64,000 bases of DNA from Anisodus tanguticus (Eukaryota > Streptophyta > Magnoliopsida > Solanales > Solanaceae), in the NCBI GenBank assembly GCA_034509755.1, contig CM067543.1, forward strand, positions 16,244,954-16,308,953, read 5' to 3'. The notes beneath the pieces are model-generated. The model saw only the letters and a program-made list of their open reading frames with translations. It made no database searches and was not told where the DNA came from. Positions within the stretch are counted from its first letter, which is position 1, and every line of letters begins with the position of its first letter. The position numbers were made by a program, and so were the translations under genes. This document shows, piece after piece, positions 34,414 through 47,160 of this stretch.

Positions 34414-35750
34414 AAAAAATACACATAGGTCAAAATAAGCTATTATTATGTCATACAATATCATATATATTATGTTATACAATATCATATATTCTATATT
34501 CCCAATTTATATGTAATATTCTCTTTTAATAAAAAATAATAATTAGAATATATTAAAAGTCTGGAGAATATTACATATATAATGGGAATATAGAATATAT
34601 GACATTGTATAACATAATATATATGATATTGTATGACATAATAATAGCTTATTTTGACCTATGTGTATATTTTCATGTTGTACGTGTGGGAAGGAATTCC
34701 ATTCAACTAGTTCAATGACCCTAGAGGGTTACAATTTATTCGATTGGTAGGTCCAATCGATTCATAGTCTCTCGAGCACAACCCATATTCATGCAAGGAT
34801 TGGTGAAAAATACACATAAGTAAAAAATAAGGTATTATTATGTCATACAATATCATATATATTATGTTATACAATATCATATATTCTATATTCCCATTTT
34901 ATATTGAATATTCTATTTTAATAAAAAGTAATAATTATAATATATTAAAAATACACATAGGTCAAAATAAGCTATTATTATGTCATACTATATCATATAT
35001 ATTATGTTATACAATATCATATATTCTATATTCCCATTTTATATATAATATTCTCCAGACTCTTGATATGTTCCCATATAAAATACACATATGTCAAAAT
35101 AAGATATTATTATATCATATATATTATGTTATACAAATATCATATATTCTATATTCCCATTTTATATGTAATATTCTCTTTTAATAAAAAATAATAATTA
35201 AAATATATTAAAAAATATACATAGGTCAAAATAAGCTATTATTATGTCATACAATATCATATATATTATGTTATACAATATAATATATTCTATATTCCCA
35301 TTTTATATGTAATATTCTCCAGACTCTTAATATATTCCCATTTTGTATGTAATATTCTATTTTAATAAAAAATAATAATATCAAGAGTCTGAGAATATTA
35401 TGTATAAAATGGGAATATAGAATACATAATATTGTATAACATAATATATACGATATTGTATTACATAATAATAGCTTATTTTGACCTATGTGTATTTTTA
35501 ATATATTATAATTATTACTTTTTATTAAGAGAGAATATTACATATAAAATGAGAATATAGAATATATGATATTGTATAACATAATATTTATGATATTGTA
35601 TAAAATCATATTTATGATATTGTATAACATAATAATAGCTTATTTTGACATATGTGTATTTTTCACCAATCCTTGCATAAATATGGGTTGTGCTCGAGAG
35701 GCTATGAATCGATTGGACCTGCCAATCAAATGAATTGTAACCCTCTAGAA
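34414..35750. repeat. Nested palindromic MITE/foldback cluster
   Basis: A 1.3-kb AT-rich block made of repeated copies, in both orientations, of an end that reads ACACATAGGTCAAAATAAGC. Forward copies start near 34422, 34810, 34950, 35085 and 35218; reverse copies lie near 34650, 35475 and 35650. The first unit (about 34420-34672) is a near-perfect palindrome with long inverted arms. A second, larger foldback has non-AT arms at about 34722-34818 and 35650-35748, which share a CGAGAGGCTATGAATCGATT/AATCGATTCATAGTCTCTCG phrase. There is no coding capacity; open frames are artefacts of ATAT composition. Confidence 0.75.
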
Positions 35751-36720
35751 GTACGGACCCGTAGAATTTTTGGATCAGATGTAGTGTACCTTGCGGGTAA
35801 TGTATGCTACAGATGTTGAGTCAGTAGAGTTGTCTTCTTTTAGATTGTGTGATGTTGTTGTGACCTGGTTTGAGACTTGGGAGAAAACTCGGGGACCCCA
35901 AGCCTGACCTATGGGCTGGAGGGAGTTCTCCGAGGCATTCCTATAGCAATTATGCCAGTTGAGCTTCGACAAGCCATGCGGGACAGGTTCTTACACTTGG
36001 AGCAGGGTAATATGAGTGTACAAGAGTATAATTTGCAGTTCAATTTCTTGGCTAGGGGGCCCTTGTGGTTGTTACTGAAATGAGTGACTTAGTCCATCAG
36101 TTAGTTAATGGTTTAGGGCCACATATGGTAAATGAGTGCACAACAGCTTCTTTAAATCTGAATATGGATATTTCCCGCATTCATGCTTATACATAGAACT
36201 TGGAAGATTGTAAGAGACAGTAGCGAGTTGATTGAGAGCGGGATAGGGGCCAGCATAAGAGGGCCCAGTCTACAAATGATACAAGAAAGTTTTAAGATAG
36301 ATTTAGGCCTCAGTTTCCCAGGTGTCTATCTTATCCAATGGCTAGTGCACCACCACAGTTTACGGGGTCATCATCTTTATTGGACCACTTATTCTAGTCT
36401 GGTTCAGAATTCAAAGGCACCAAGCCTACAGTATAGAGTGGATTCGAGCCAGATAAGGCCATCTCTATGCCGATGTACTCAGTATGGCAGGGCCCGTCTG
36501 GGGAAATACCATCGAATTCGGATGTATGTTATTCTTATGGTTACCGAGACATTTTGCTAGGGACTACCCAACGAAAGGTAGAGGCGTATGGCACAACCGA
36601 CAAGGCCTGTAGTAGCTTCTTCTTTGTCAGTATGCCCCCACTGGCAGGGCATACAAACCTCGGCTGGTAGAGGTAGAGGCAGAGGTAGGGATGGATCGAC
36701 TAGCTCAGGCGGTCCTTAGA
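35751..36720 (+). pseudogene. Gag of element E
   Basis: From about 35800 the plus strand spells LRVMYATDVESVELSSFRLC, then VVTWFETWEK. It continues with RQAMRDRFLHLEQGNMSVQE and YNLQFNFLAR (35940-36060), the conserved middle of Tekay/Del gag. After a degenerate stretch, a Gly/Arg-rich tail (GRGRGRGRDGSTSSGG) appears near 36665-36715. Zinc knuckles are not readable. Frameshifts lie at about 35910 and 36070. Confidence 0.7.
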
Positions 36721-37340
36721 ATCGCATTTATGTGTTGTCAGGATGACAGGATCTTGAGTCATCTCTCGATGTGGTTACAGGTATATTATCCATTTTCTTT
36801 CTTGACATATATGCTTTGATAGATCTGGGTTCTACCTTGTCATATATTACCCTCTTTGTTACTTGTAAGTGTGGAAAGTAGCTTGAATTATTACATAAGT
36901 CATTCGAGGTGTCCGCACCCGTGGGTGAGCCGGTGATTGTTAGGTGTGTATAGGAATTATGATTTAAGGATCTTTGACTGCCATACTTTAGCCGATTTTA
37001 ATGAACTATAAATGGTGCAATTTGACATTATTATGGCCATGGATTGGTTGGCTTCCTATTATGCTAATGTAGATTTTTGGACAAAAGTCATTACGCTTTA
37101 ATTTTCCAGGCGAGCCCGTCATTGAATGGAAAGGCAATGTTGTAGCGCCTAAGGGGAGGTTTATTTCCTACCTTAAGGCTCAGAAGATGATCTCGAAAGG
37201 AAATATCTACCACCTCATGCGAGTTCAGGATGCGGAGGCAAAGCCTCCAGCCCTTCAGTCAGTCCCTAACGTTAGTGAATCTCCTAACGTATTTTGAGAT
37301 GAACTTCTTGGAATTCCTCTTGAAGGGAAATCAAATTTTC
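36721..37340 (+). pseudogene. Protease and linker of element E
   Basis: Contains DIYALIDLGSTLSYIT near 36808-36855, with the catalytic Asp in DLGST. SFEVSAPVGEPVIV follows near 36900, then DIIMAMDWLASYYAN-like text around 37020-37070 and KGNIYHLMRVQDAE before RT. Several frameshifts break it. Confidence 0.65.
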
Positions 37341-38220
37341 TATCAATGTGCTTCCAGATAGCCAGCATATATATATTCCTCTGTATCGAATGGCTCCTGT
37401 CAAGTTAGAAGAATTGAAAGCTCATGTGAAAGATCTTCTAGAGAAGGACTTTATTAGGCCCAACACTTCCTCGTGGGGTGCACCAGTGTTATTTGTTCAT
37501 AAGAAAAGACTGTTCGTTAAGGATGTGTATCAATTACCATCAGCTAAATAAGGTGACTATTAGGAATAATACCTGTTTCCCAGGATTGATGATTTGTTTG
37601 ATCAATTGCAAGGCGCAAGTATTTTTCAAAGATCGATCTTCGATCGGGATACCATCAGCTGAGAGTTAAGGAGAAGGATATTCCAAAGATAGCCTTTTAG
37701 ACCAGATATGATCATTGTGAGTTTTTGGTTATGTCCTTTGGTTTAACCAACACACCAACGGCTTTTATGGGCTTGATGAATTGTCTCTTTAAGTCGTTTT
37801 TGGATATTTTCATAATAGTGTTCATTGATGACATCTTGGTATATTCTCGCTCAAAAGCGGAGCACGCGGATCATTAGTGAGCGGTATTACAAACACTCTA
37901 AGATCACAAGTTGTATGCTAAGTTCTCTAAATATGAGTTATGGCTGAACTCGATGGTTTTCCTAGGACATATAGTATCCAATTAAGGCATTAAGGTGGAT
38001 AGCCAGAAGATTGAGGCGGTAAAGAATTGGCCGAGGCCTAAAACCCCTACTGAGGTGCATAGTTTCTTGGGTCTAGAAGGTTACTATCGGAGGTTCATAG
38101 AGAATTTTTCTTTCATTGCCTCATCACTTACAAAGTTGACTCATAAGGAAGCTAAGTTTTAGTGGTCAGATGCTTGCGAGAAGAGTTTTCAAGAGTTGAA
38201 GAGTAGATTAACCTCAACAC
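37341..38220 (+). pseudogene. Reverse transcriptase of element E
   Basis: Begins VLPDSQHIYIPLYRMAPVKL, then LKAHVKDLLEKDFIRPNTSS and WGAPVLFVHKK. Near 37800-37860 the plus strand reads DIFIIVFIDDILVYSRSKAE, keeping the catalytic Asp pair. The thumb follows with IKVDSQKIEAVKNWPRPKTP and FLGLEGYYRRFIENFSFIAS (37990-38120). At least four frame breaks. Confidence 0.75.
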
Positions 38221-38610
38221 CTATTCTAGCACTTCCTGAGGGCCTAGAAGGCTATGTTGTGCAGTGTGATAATTCCAGAATAGTGTTTGTCTATGTTATA
38301 ATGAAGCATGGTAAGGTCATTGCATACGCTTCGAGGCAACTACTAAAACATGAGTAGAATTACCCGACTCATGATCTGGAGTTGGCAGCGGTTATATTTA
38401 CTCTGAAAATATGGCATTGACCTGTATGGGGTTCATGTTGATATAATTACAAATCATAACATCTTGCAGTATATAATCAAGCATAAAGAGTTAAATCTAA
38501 GGCATTGAAGATGGCTTGATTTATTAAAGACTGCGATGTGGACATTTTATATCATCCAGGCAAGGTAACATTGTAGTTGATGCATTATGTCGGAAGTCTA
38601 TAGGCAGTTT
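38221..38610 (+). pseudogene. RNase H of element E
   Basis: Readable phrases are LALPEGLEGYVVQCDNSR with the first acidic Asp, GKVIAYASRQLLKHE, and NYPTHDLELAAVIFTLKIW after an in-frame stop. DCDVDILYHPGKVT follows near the end. The TDHKSL and VADALSRK motifs are mutated. Position and order fit the polyprotein. Confidence 0.65.
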
Positions 38611-39820
38611 GTAACATGTGAGGATCGACAAGTTAGAGATGACTGAGGAATTGTGTCAATTAGCAAATCTAAATGTACGATTGATGGATACATGTGACGG
38701 AGGTGCCATAGTTCAAAATGTCATTGAATCCTCCTTAGTAGCAGAAGTGAAGGCACAACAATTTGATGACCCAGCCTTGGTAATAATTAAGGAAGGCATT
38801 TCTTGTCAAAAGAAGTAGTTGTAACTATAGAAAGATGGAGTTCTTAAGTATAAGGGCCGGTTGTGTGTGCCCGACATTGCGGGACTTCAAGGAAAGATTA
38901 TGCCAGAGATCCACCAGTCCAGGTATTTTATTCACCCTGGTTCCACTAAGATGTAGCATGAGCTTCGACAACTATACTTGTGGAGCGATATGAAGAGAAA
39001 TATCACAAAGTTTGTTGCCCACTGTCCGAATTTCCAACAAGTTAAAGTTTAGCATAAAAAACTGGAGGATTGTTGCAGAATATATAGATTTCGACATGGA
39101 AAAAAGAGGCGATAAATATGGATTTTATTACAGGATTACCTAATTCTCGTAGGAAGTTCAATTTGATATGGGTTATCATGGATAGACTAAAGAAATTAGC
39201 TTATTTCCTACTCGTCAGAACTACTTATTTGATTAAAGATTATGCTCTATTGTTTATCAAGGAGATAGTCTGACTCCATGGAGTTCTGGTGTCTATTATA
39301 TCTGATCAAGGCACTCAGTTTACGGCTAACTTTTGAAAGTCCTTCCAAAAGGGTTTGGGTACCCAGATTAGTCTTAGCACAACCTTTCATACACAGACTG
39401 ATGGACAAGCCGAGTGCACCATTCAGACACTCGAAGATATGTTGCAACCTTGTGTGTTGGAATTCAAGGGAAGTTGGGAAGATCACCTACCGCTTATTGA
39501 ATTCGCTTATAATAATAACTACCATTCTAGTATTCAAATGGCGCCGAATGAAGCTCTGTATGGACGAAAATGTAGGTCCCCTATTAATTGGTTTGATGTG
39601 GGTGAGACGAAACTATTAGGACCTGGTTTGGTGCAAAAAGCCATAAAAATGTGAAAATGATTTAGAAGTGATTGTTGATAGCCCAAAGTCGACAAAAGTC
39701 CTATTCTGATAACCGCCATCGAGACTTAGAGTTTTTGGTAGGAGATTGGGTGTTCTTAGAGGTGTCTCCTATGAAAGGCGTGATAAGATTTGACAATAAA
39801 AGGAAAGCTTAGACCTAGAT
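38611..39820 (+). pseudogene. Integrase of element E
   Basis: The zinc-finger region ends FVAHCPNFQQVKV, where the usual last Cys is Phe. The core has DFITGLPNSRRKFNLIWVIM, then SIISDQGTQFTANF with a catalytic Asp. STTFHTQTDGQAECTIQTLE carries the Glu context, followed by YNNNYHSSIQMAPNEALYG and GRKCRSPINWFDVGE. The best frame is 39355-39654. Stops and frameshifts near 39270, 39335 and 39655 inactivate it. Confidence 0.75.
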
Positions 39821-40160
39821 ATGTCGAACCATATCAGATTATTCAAAAAATATGCCTATAAACTTAAGTTTCCTCTGGAATTAGAAGTCGTTCATCCTCT
39901 ATTTCACGTATCCATGCTTCGTAAATGTCTGGGCGATCCCTCATGCATTCCCCCATTCGAGGATGTTCAAGTTAAAGAAAACTTATCGTACGAAGAAGTT
40001 TCCATTGCTATCCTCTATCTCCAAGTACGTAATTTATGAACCAAGGAAGTTTCTTCAGTTAAAGTACTCTGGAAAAACAATAACGTGGAAGAAATCACCT
40101 AGGAAGCCGAAAAGGATATGAGATCCAAATACCCCCACCTATTCCAGGCTTCAGGTCTAT
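39821..40160 (+). pseudogene. Integrase C-terminus and chromodomain end of element E
   Basis: Reads VVHPLFHVSMLRKCLGDPS, then LSYEEVSIAILYLQVRNL, a stop, TKEVSSVKVLWKN and EAEKDMRSKYPHLF. This is the chromodomain-type tail that also ends elements A and C, grouping A, C, D and E together. Confidence 0.72.
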
Positions 40161-40529
40161 ATCGATATTCTTGCGATACAATTCTCTTGTTCCCACCTTG
40201 TCTGTTGATCTTAATTCACAGATATACCTTGTTCAGGTGCTAACATTAAAGTAGATTTAGCAAGCACAACTTAGAATATGACGAATGATAGTTAAGGTGA
40301 GTTATGGCTAACCCTATTTGATTCTTACATACGTAGATGGTCGTGTAAGGCCAATTGGATGTTGTTATGCTATTATGTAGCCCTATGTGGCATTGGTTAT
40401 CTATTTGGGTTAGTTGGATGGTTTCAGATAACCCTGTTTACAGAGGAAACTCTGCCAAAATTTTCTAAAATCCTAAGAGTTAGAGTAATATTCAACATTT
40501 GAGGATAAATATTCCTAAGGGGGGAAGGA
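40161..40529 (+). other. Spacer and polypurine tract before the LTR of element E
   Basis: Non-coding spacer ending in GAGGATAAATATTCC and the purine run AAGGGGGGAAGGA immediately before the LTR start. The same layout precedes LTR A. Confidence 0.6.
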
Positions 40530-42743
40530 TGTTACGCCTCATATTTTCATGTCTAGCCGTACCATTGACTGAATACCGACATCCCGGGGAAATATGTGAT
40601 CTTGTGAAGGGGTAATAAGGGTCCTCAGTTTGTCTATAGAATTATCAAAAGGCATAAAGGTTAAGTCTAACCAAAGGAAATACGTTCATTGCGATTTGGA
40701 GAATTCATATGTTTTACGGTAAGAATTACGACCAAAATTGTGTTTTACGGTCCGTAAAACTCTGGGACCTCCACCGTAACACTTAATAGAAAGTTGGTGG
40801 AGGCAGCGGTGTTTTAGGTGGCCTTTTACAGCCCGTAAAATATTTTATGGGGGAAGAGCCGTCGTAAAACCCACCCATAAAAAGCTATTCGGTGAGGCGG
40901 TGCTAACTTGTTTTTAAGTTGACGATGGCTCCCTTGACCTCATGTTTTCATCAAAACAAACCCTAGAAACTCCTAAAAGCTATTTATGTGTTCCACACTT
41001 GTCCAAGAGTTAATCATAAGGAGAAATCACGTGAAACTCGCGCAAGGAAGTTAGTAATACAAGTTCCATACTTACTAGGTTATTTCTACCTTGGTGAAGA
41101 GTTTACCCAAGTATTAGAATTGTGTCTCATCATGCAAACTTCGTATTTAAGGTAAGGTGTTATCACCCTATCATGTTCTTTAGCCTCTCTTAACCTGGCT
41201 GGGTAGGCTGATCGAAGTGACTTGAGAATTTTTGGAGTTTGATACACATGATCTTGAAAGAACATCTTTTGTTGTGTGAAATCATGCTAACTTGTTGTTT
41301 GGGATTGTTGATTGGAATACAGAGTAGATATGGGTGTTGAATCGTGTTGATAAGGTTGTGTAGTTGAGTGAAAGAGTTATGGAGATGGTGGTGTAAATTG
41401 AACAAGAATCCATGATAGTATAACTCTAGAACTTCATGTACGCAAGTTGTTTGACGAATTTCTAAATGAAATCTCTTATTCGATATAAGTTTGATATTAA
41501 TACAAATCCCTCATTTAATGTAGATAATGGCTCATACCACGTGTGAGGCTCCTCGAAACATAATCATCTTAACCGACAAGGTATATAGGGCTTACCTTCT
41601 TTTCATTATGGCATGATCCCTTCTATAAAAATCGATATGAATATGTCCTCGAAAAGATCATATTTTTAGATGATTAAAGAGACACTTAAGGTTAATCTAC
41701 TCCTTAATCATATAGGTATCCGTCGGCCATTCAGTTTGTAATCCATCATTGATGTTATTCCCTTCTATGGCTAAAGCAAAAGTTAGTGCTTCATGATTAA
41801 GAAAGTAAGGTAAAGCGTATTTGTTCTGAATGACCGTCGCAAAGTAAAAGAGTATATGAGTCCATATAAGAACAGATGAGGATGCAATGACCTTAAGTCA
41901 CCCCGACTAGTTGATGGGTACTTCATAGGGTAGGTATGGTCCCTATACGTATATATTATATACTTATGTTTCCCATATAGGCCTATGGCGTTATACACGC
42001 GATTATACAGATATGATATAGATGATATTGCCCACAGAGGCCTACGTCGTTACATACACGAATTATTATATACACAATATTGCCCACAGAGGCCTATGGC
42101 GTTATATCGCGATTGAGTACTTATATATACCCACATAGGAGTCTAGTAAGACCCTGCGAGTTTTCAGGTGGTATTTCTAACTTTCTTGATTATTGTCGCA
42201 TCATTTACAGTTGATTATGCCCTACATATTTAGTACATATTTTGTATTGATATCCCTATTAGGGAACTGTATTATGCTTGCATGTACAGATAGGCAGAGC
42301 GGCGCTCCTCCATAGTAGGTGATCTGCTCAGTTGTGATTGTCATGCTCCCTTCTCTCAGAGTTGCAGTACAGGAGTCTGTAGGTACTGTTATATATATGG
42401 CTAGTATTTTGGGGTATGGCGGGGCCCTGTCCCGACCTGTTAGTGTATATATTGCTCTTAGAGGCTTACATACTTGTGTACAGTATGTAGTTATATCGTG
42501 GCCTTATCGGCCCTTTTGTTAGTGATGTACTCTTTCGATGGACTTGTTGACTTTATTTACTTATATATATATATGTTGTTGGAACCCTTATGTATGTGCT
42601 GGTCATTAACCATTCTTGACTTATTACGCTTAGATGGAGGCCTTGACAAATTTGTTCATTATAGGTCTCAGACACTCCAGTTGGTCCGCCCAGACCTTCC
42701 GGTGCTCGGTGCCGGCCATACCCCCCAAGGTTGGGGTGTGACA
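40530..42743 (+). repeat. 3' LTR of element E
   Basis: About 2.2 kb from TGTTACGCCTC to GGGGTGTGACA, with TGT/ACA ends. A GCCTA-GGCGTT-like word recurs around 41980-42100 (three copies of a GAGGCCTA-GCGTTA unit). The end sequence is related, in reverse orientation, to LTR F (49225-51445), so E and F belong to related families. The next five bases are GAAAC. Confidence 0.75.
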
Positions 42744-43860
42744 GAAACCTTCAGAAGAACCTTGTCAGTAACCATAAACTCTAAGTCTCGGACCTTCCGA
42801 TCCGCATACTCCTTTTGCCTGCTCTGCGCTGCCATGAGCTTGTCGTGAATCACCTTTACTCTCTCTAATGAATCCCTCAATAAATCGGTACACCAAGGAT
42901 GGACCTCGAACACATCAAACCAACCAATCGGAGATCGACATCTCCTACCATACAAGGCCTCAAACAGTGTCATATTGATACTGGAGTGATAGTTGTTGTA
43001 CGGAAACTTTGCCAAAGGTAAGAACTGGTCCCAATGACCACCAAAATCAATCATGCAGGCTCGTAACATGTCCTCCAATACCTTAATAGTCCTCTCGGAC
43101 TGGCCATCGGTCTGAAGGTGAAACGTTGTACTGAGATCCAAGCGAGTACCCAACTCTCTCTACAAAGTCTGCCAGAAATGTAAAGTAAACTGAGTACCCG
43201 ATCCAAGATGATAGAAATAGGAATTCCATGAAGACAAACAACTTCTCGAATGTAGATCTCAGCCAACTTCTATGTATTATACATCGTCTGAACTAGAATG
43301 AAATGTGCTAACTTGGTCAATCTATCAACAATGACCCAAATAGCATAAAACTTACCCAAAGTCTTGGGCAATCCTACAACAAAATCTATAGCGATCCTCT
43401 CACACTTCCACTCGGGAATGGGCATCCTCTGAGACATACCATCGGGACGCTGGCACTCATACTTGACTTGCTGGCAATTCTAACACCGAAACACAAAATC
43501 AGCAATGTGTTTATTCATCCTCCCCTACCAGTAGTGTTGCCTCAAATCATGATACATCTTAGTAGCACCTGAATGAATCGAATACCTAGAGCTAGGGGCC
43601 TCCTCCATAATCAATCTAGTCAAATCTCCCACACGAGGCGCACACAATCTACCGTGAATTCTCATAACACCCTCACTATCAATCATGGCCTCCTTGGCCT
43701 CACTACTCATCACCTTATCTTGAATCTTACACAACCTCACATTATCATACTGGTGTGCCCGAATCTGATCCAAAAGAGAATCTTACTCGAATTTGAAATA
43801 TTGAGTCTCACAAAATGGTTGTCTAAGAACTGGATCTCCAATGCCAAAGGATGCTATGAA
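42744..43860 (-). pseudogene. Integrase of element D
   Basis: Right to left: RNase H-integrase linker and zinc region (43773-43525: EGVMRIHGRLCAPRVGDLTR, then YSIHSGATKMYHDLRQHYW). The core follows with LPKTLGKFYAIWVIVDRLTK and a mutated catalytic-Asp region. LDLSTTFHLQTDGQSERTIK retains the Glu, then YNNYHSSINMTLFEALYGRR (43153 leftward). It stops at DKVLLKV exactly where LTR E ends. Frameshift near 43200. Confidence 0.75.
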
Positions 43861-43889
43861 ATAACCAAACAATCTAAAGAATGTAGGCT

Positions 43890-45515
43890 CTGGATCAAAT
43901 AACACACTAGCAGCCGATGATCGATTGAGATGATACATGTGATGACTGCGTCGGATGCCTTAGCCTCGACCCTACTAGGGAATGCATAGCAATGGGTGTG
44001 TCCTACCTTGGACTGAGTATCCTCCTGGCCACCTCTACCTGAACGAGCTCCCTCTCTCCCCGATTGGGGTCTACCACAACTAGACTGATGGCCAACATAG
44101 CCTGAATAAGATCCTCCCCTGCTACTCTAAATACTAACTCTGGCTGGTTGTACTGAGGTCCTAGGTGCACATGATGCAGTCGATGTCAATATAGGGAAAT
44201 CTCTCTTGAAATGCCCATCCTCTCCACACTCAAAATAGGTCTTAGCTGATGAATAAAGATAGAAAACCCGAACCACCACGGTCGGAATATCTAGACTGAG
44301 AACCCCTAGATGATTTTCCCCCACTATAACCATTAGAAATCTATAAAGCTACCTGAACCGGTCGATTAGGCTGCGACTATTGATATCTTCTCTGATACCC
44401 ATAACCACGGGAAGTAGCACCACTAAATTAACCATGTCGCCTAGCCCTCTTATCGGGCTCATATCTAGATAATCCCCCCTTAAGGACTCCACCATCCTGG
44501 TATGCTCTACCACAGTCTCAAAGGAAGCTCCCAAAGCCACCAACTGCAATGTGGACAACTCGAGCTGAATACTTAATCCTCAAACAAAACATCTTACTCG
44601 CTCCTCATCGGTAGGTAATAATGGTATCACGTAACAGAATAAGGCATAAAAGTGAGTCCCATACTGAGAAACTGATGAATTTCCCTGGCTAATCCTCTAA
44701 AACTCATCACGCTTGTGCAGTCGCAAGCTCAAAGGCACATACTTCTCCAACAAGACCTTATAGAACCTAACCCGCAACAAATGAGGTGTCCCCGCGGGAA
44801 AACAATCAACATACGCCCTCCACCACTGCTTCGTATCTCCTAGAAGCTGAAGGGCCACAAACCTAACTCCATGAGTCTCAACAATATCCAGAGTATACAA
44901 CCTCGCATGGCTGCTCACGATGAACTCATACGCGTCCTCCTCAGGATGACCATAAAATATTGGAGGCTTCATGTTCGAAAAGTACTCCTAAATCTTCCGC
45001 TCATCATGGGTCATAGATGTCCTTCTAATAGGATGGGGACCAAACTCTAGAGCAAGAACCTCATCTATACAGGGCACTGACATCACCACAAGATAAATAC
45101 TAGGTATACAAAACTCAGGGGTCTGAGTCTGCCCCCCTTCCGCACGGGTCTGAGAACCACCTAGAGTAGTAGGATGTACACCTGTTTAATAAATATTGTC
45201 AAGAACACTCAATAACCTAACCAGTGTATCATATAGGACTCGGGTAGCAATAAATCAAAACTAATCCTGGGTTGGTCTCATCTCATCCTCTAGCATATCA
45301 TCCAGAGGCTCAATATAAGGCTCTAGGGACTCTGACTTAACACGAGCCTGACCAGCTCTCTTTTCTCCGCCCCTAGTTGGTGCTGCTTCTCTAGATCTAC
45401 CCCAGCCCCAAGCGCGTGTTCTATCATGGCCGGTTCCAGTGCCTATTCCTCCTCTCGCCACGTCGGTACAAATCCTCACCATCTTTGAGATAATAGAAAT
45501 AAAGGTCAGATACAA
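43890..45515 (-). pseudogene. Gag of element D
   Basis: N-terminus at about 45480: MVRICTDVARGG followed by an Arg/Gly-rich stretch and EPYIEPLDDMLEDEM (to 45261). The capsid part (44972-44697) reads PPIFYGHPEEDAYEFIV, KQWWRAYVDCFPAGTP and LEKYVPLSLR. The tail has a damaged zinc knuckle (YFECGEDGHFKRDFP, first and last Cys lost) near 44230. The junction to integrase at about 43870 is a deletion. At least four frame breaks. Confidence 0.75.
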
Positions 45516-45664
45516 ATTTGATTCAACTTAGAACAAAAGGAATGAAGAAAGTGCAATTTCCTAAATGTCACATAGTCTCGTGATGATAAGTACGAACGTC
45601 TCCACATCGATTCGCGAGACTCTACTAGACATTTCTCTCATACTTAATACTGTTTAACCTAGGA

Positions 45665-45675
45665 CTCTGATACCA
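45665..45675 (-). promoter_or_regulatory. Primer-binding site of element D
   Basis: On the minus strand TGGTATCAGAG, a perfect start of the initiator-Met tRNA complement, four bases inside the LTR edge at 45680. Confidence 0.75.
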
Positions 45676-47160
45676 ACTTTATCACGACCCCTTTTCAAGA
45701 ATCGTGGTGGCACCTACATAATCCCACCAAGTAGGAAAACCACCCCTAAATCAATATGCATGATAAGATATAATTAAAAGCGGAAGAAGCATAATACTAC
45801 AAAGTTGTCTAATAATATATAATGCGAAAGAAAAGATAAGTCTGTCACATCCAAACATCCCCAAGTAATCTAGTATGTGGGTATGCGATCACTAACAATT
45901 CGATACAAGTCTGAGAAATGGGCACACAGGACAAAACCAAATACATAGTCTGAAACAAGTCTCTCAAATGCAAGAAAAGATTGTGATAAGGAAGGGGCAT
46001 CCAAGGGTATGCCAAAGATAGAATCCTCACCCAGAATGTTGAGGATCATCAGCTCAAACTCAACCACGTGGTCTTTAGCTGATGGTCGGATTTATATCTG
46101 CATCAAGGAAATATGCAGTAAGTGTAGCATGAGTGCACATCGTACCCCCGTAGACATCATAGGCCGACAACAATGGAAGTACATAATCGGAGATAAACAC
46201 CAAGTAATCCTATTCTACACAGTCTAATAATCCACGTATGTCATATAATCCACATAAGGATTCACAAAGTTCACATGATTCCCTATTTCGATACGAGTTC
46301 ATAACTATTCACATTATTCAATTTTACAAGAATTCTACAATAAGTCAAATATCAAGCAAGTATAATTTTTCCATATTCCGAACTTATTCAAGTCATCAAC
46401 AATCACTTCAATTACAAGTCCAACCACAAATAATAAATTATAAGGCATATAAATGTATGATATGAATGGAATATATATGCCATGTACCTTTCCATCAACC
46501 GATATTCACATTTTATAGGGGTATTCCATATAAAAAAGACAAATGGGGGACCAGCAAAGTCCATATATCCCTCCAGTCTAGAATAACTGATCGGATCACA
46601 GAGCCCAACTCTTGGTTGTGATAATATCATGTTACAGGTGTGCAACTTTGATCCCCGTGTATCAATATAATCTCAGTGTTCTTACCTTTCCCCGTCCCTT
46701 AGACCTACAACAAAATCATACCACTCCAATATCAATATCATCAAAACCATTAGTATATGAATGCAAATGACATATACAAGGCAAGAATCATGATATAATA
46801 AGATGCAACCAAATAAGAGATGAATATCACATGATTTCAAGAATTCTATACACGTACATAGTTCAAGTACTATCCAAGATATCATATCGAAAACATGCGT
46901 GGTGAGTAAACATATCAGCAACTATGGCGACAAGCCCAAATAAGCAGCAGTCGGAACCATCATAAGACCGATTCCCCAAATCAACTCATCATCACAATTC
47001 AGCACTGATACCCACTCATACGATCATCAAAACTACCTGAGTGCGACCCCAACACACCCAATACCCTTCAATATTTATAACTAATTACATACTTCTATCA
47101 AAGACTCCAAAAGCTAAATTGTAGCCTACCTCAAAGCCGAACAGGAGCGCAACAAAAACA

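Larger units (their letters stand above)
35751..42743 (+). mobile_element. Tekay/Del-like Ty3/gypsy element E
   Basis: A plus-strand element with gag, protease, RT, RNase H, integrase, chromodomain end, purine tract and 3' LTR in order. Its 5' LTR and gag start are absent; the sequence begins at the edge of the foldback cluster. Its right end at 42743 cuts the integrase of element D, whose sequence starts at once on the opposite strand. E is therefore younger than D. All reading frames carry stops. Confidence 0.78.

Noticed and set aside
34840..35184. 114-residue plus-strand frame
   Set aside because: Translation of ATAT-rich palindromic repeats; composition-driven.
42319..42848. Plus-strand frames of 67 and 124 residues
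   Set aside because: They lie in LTR E and cross the LTR-integrase junction; no domain.
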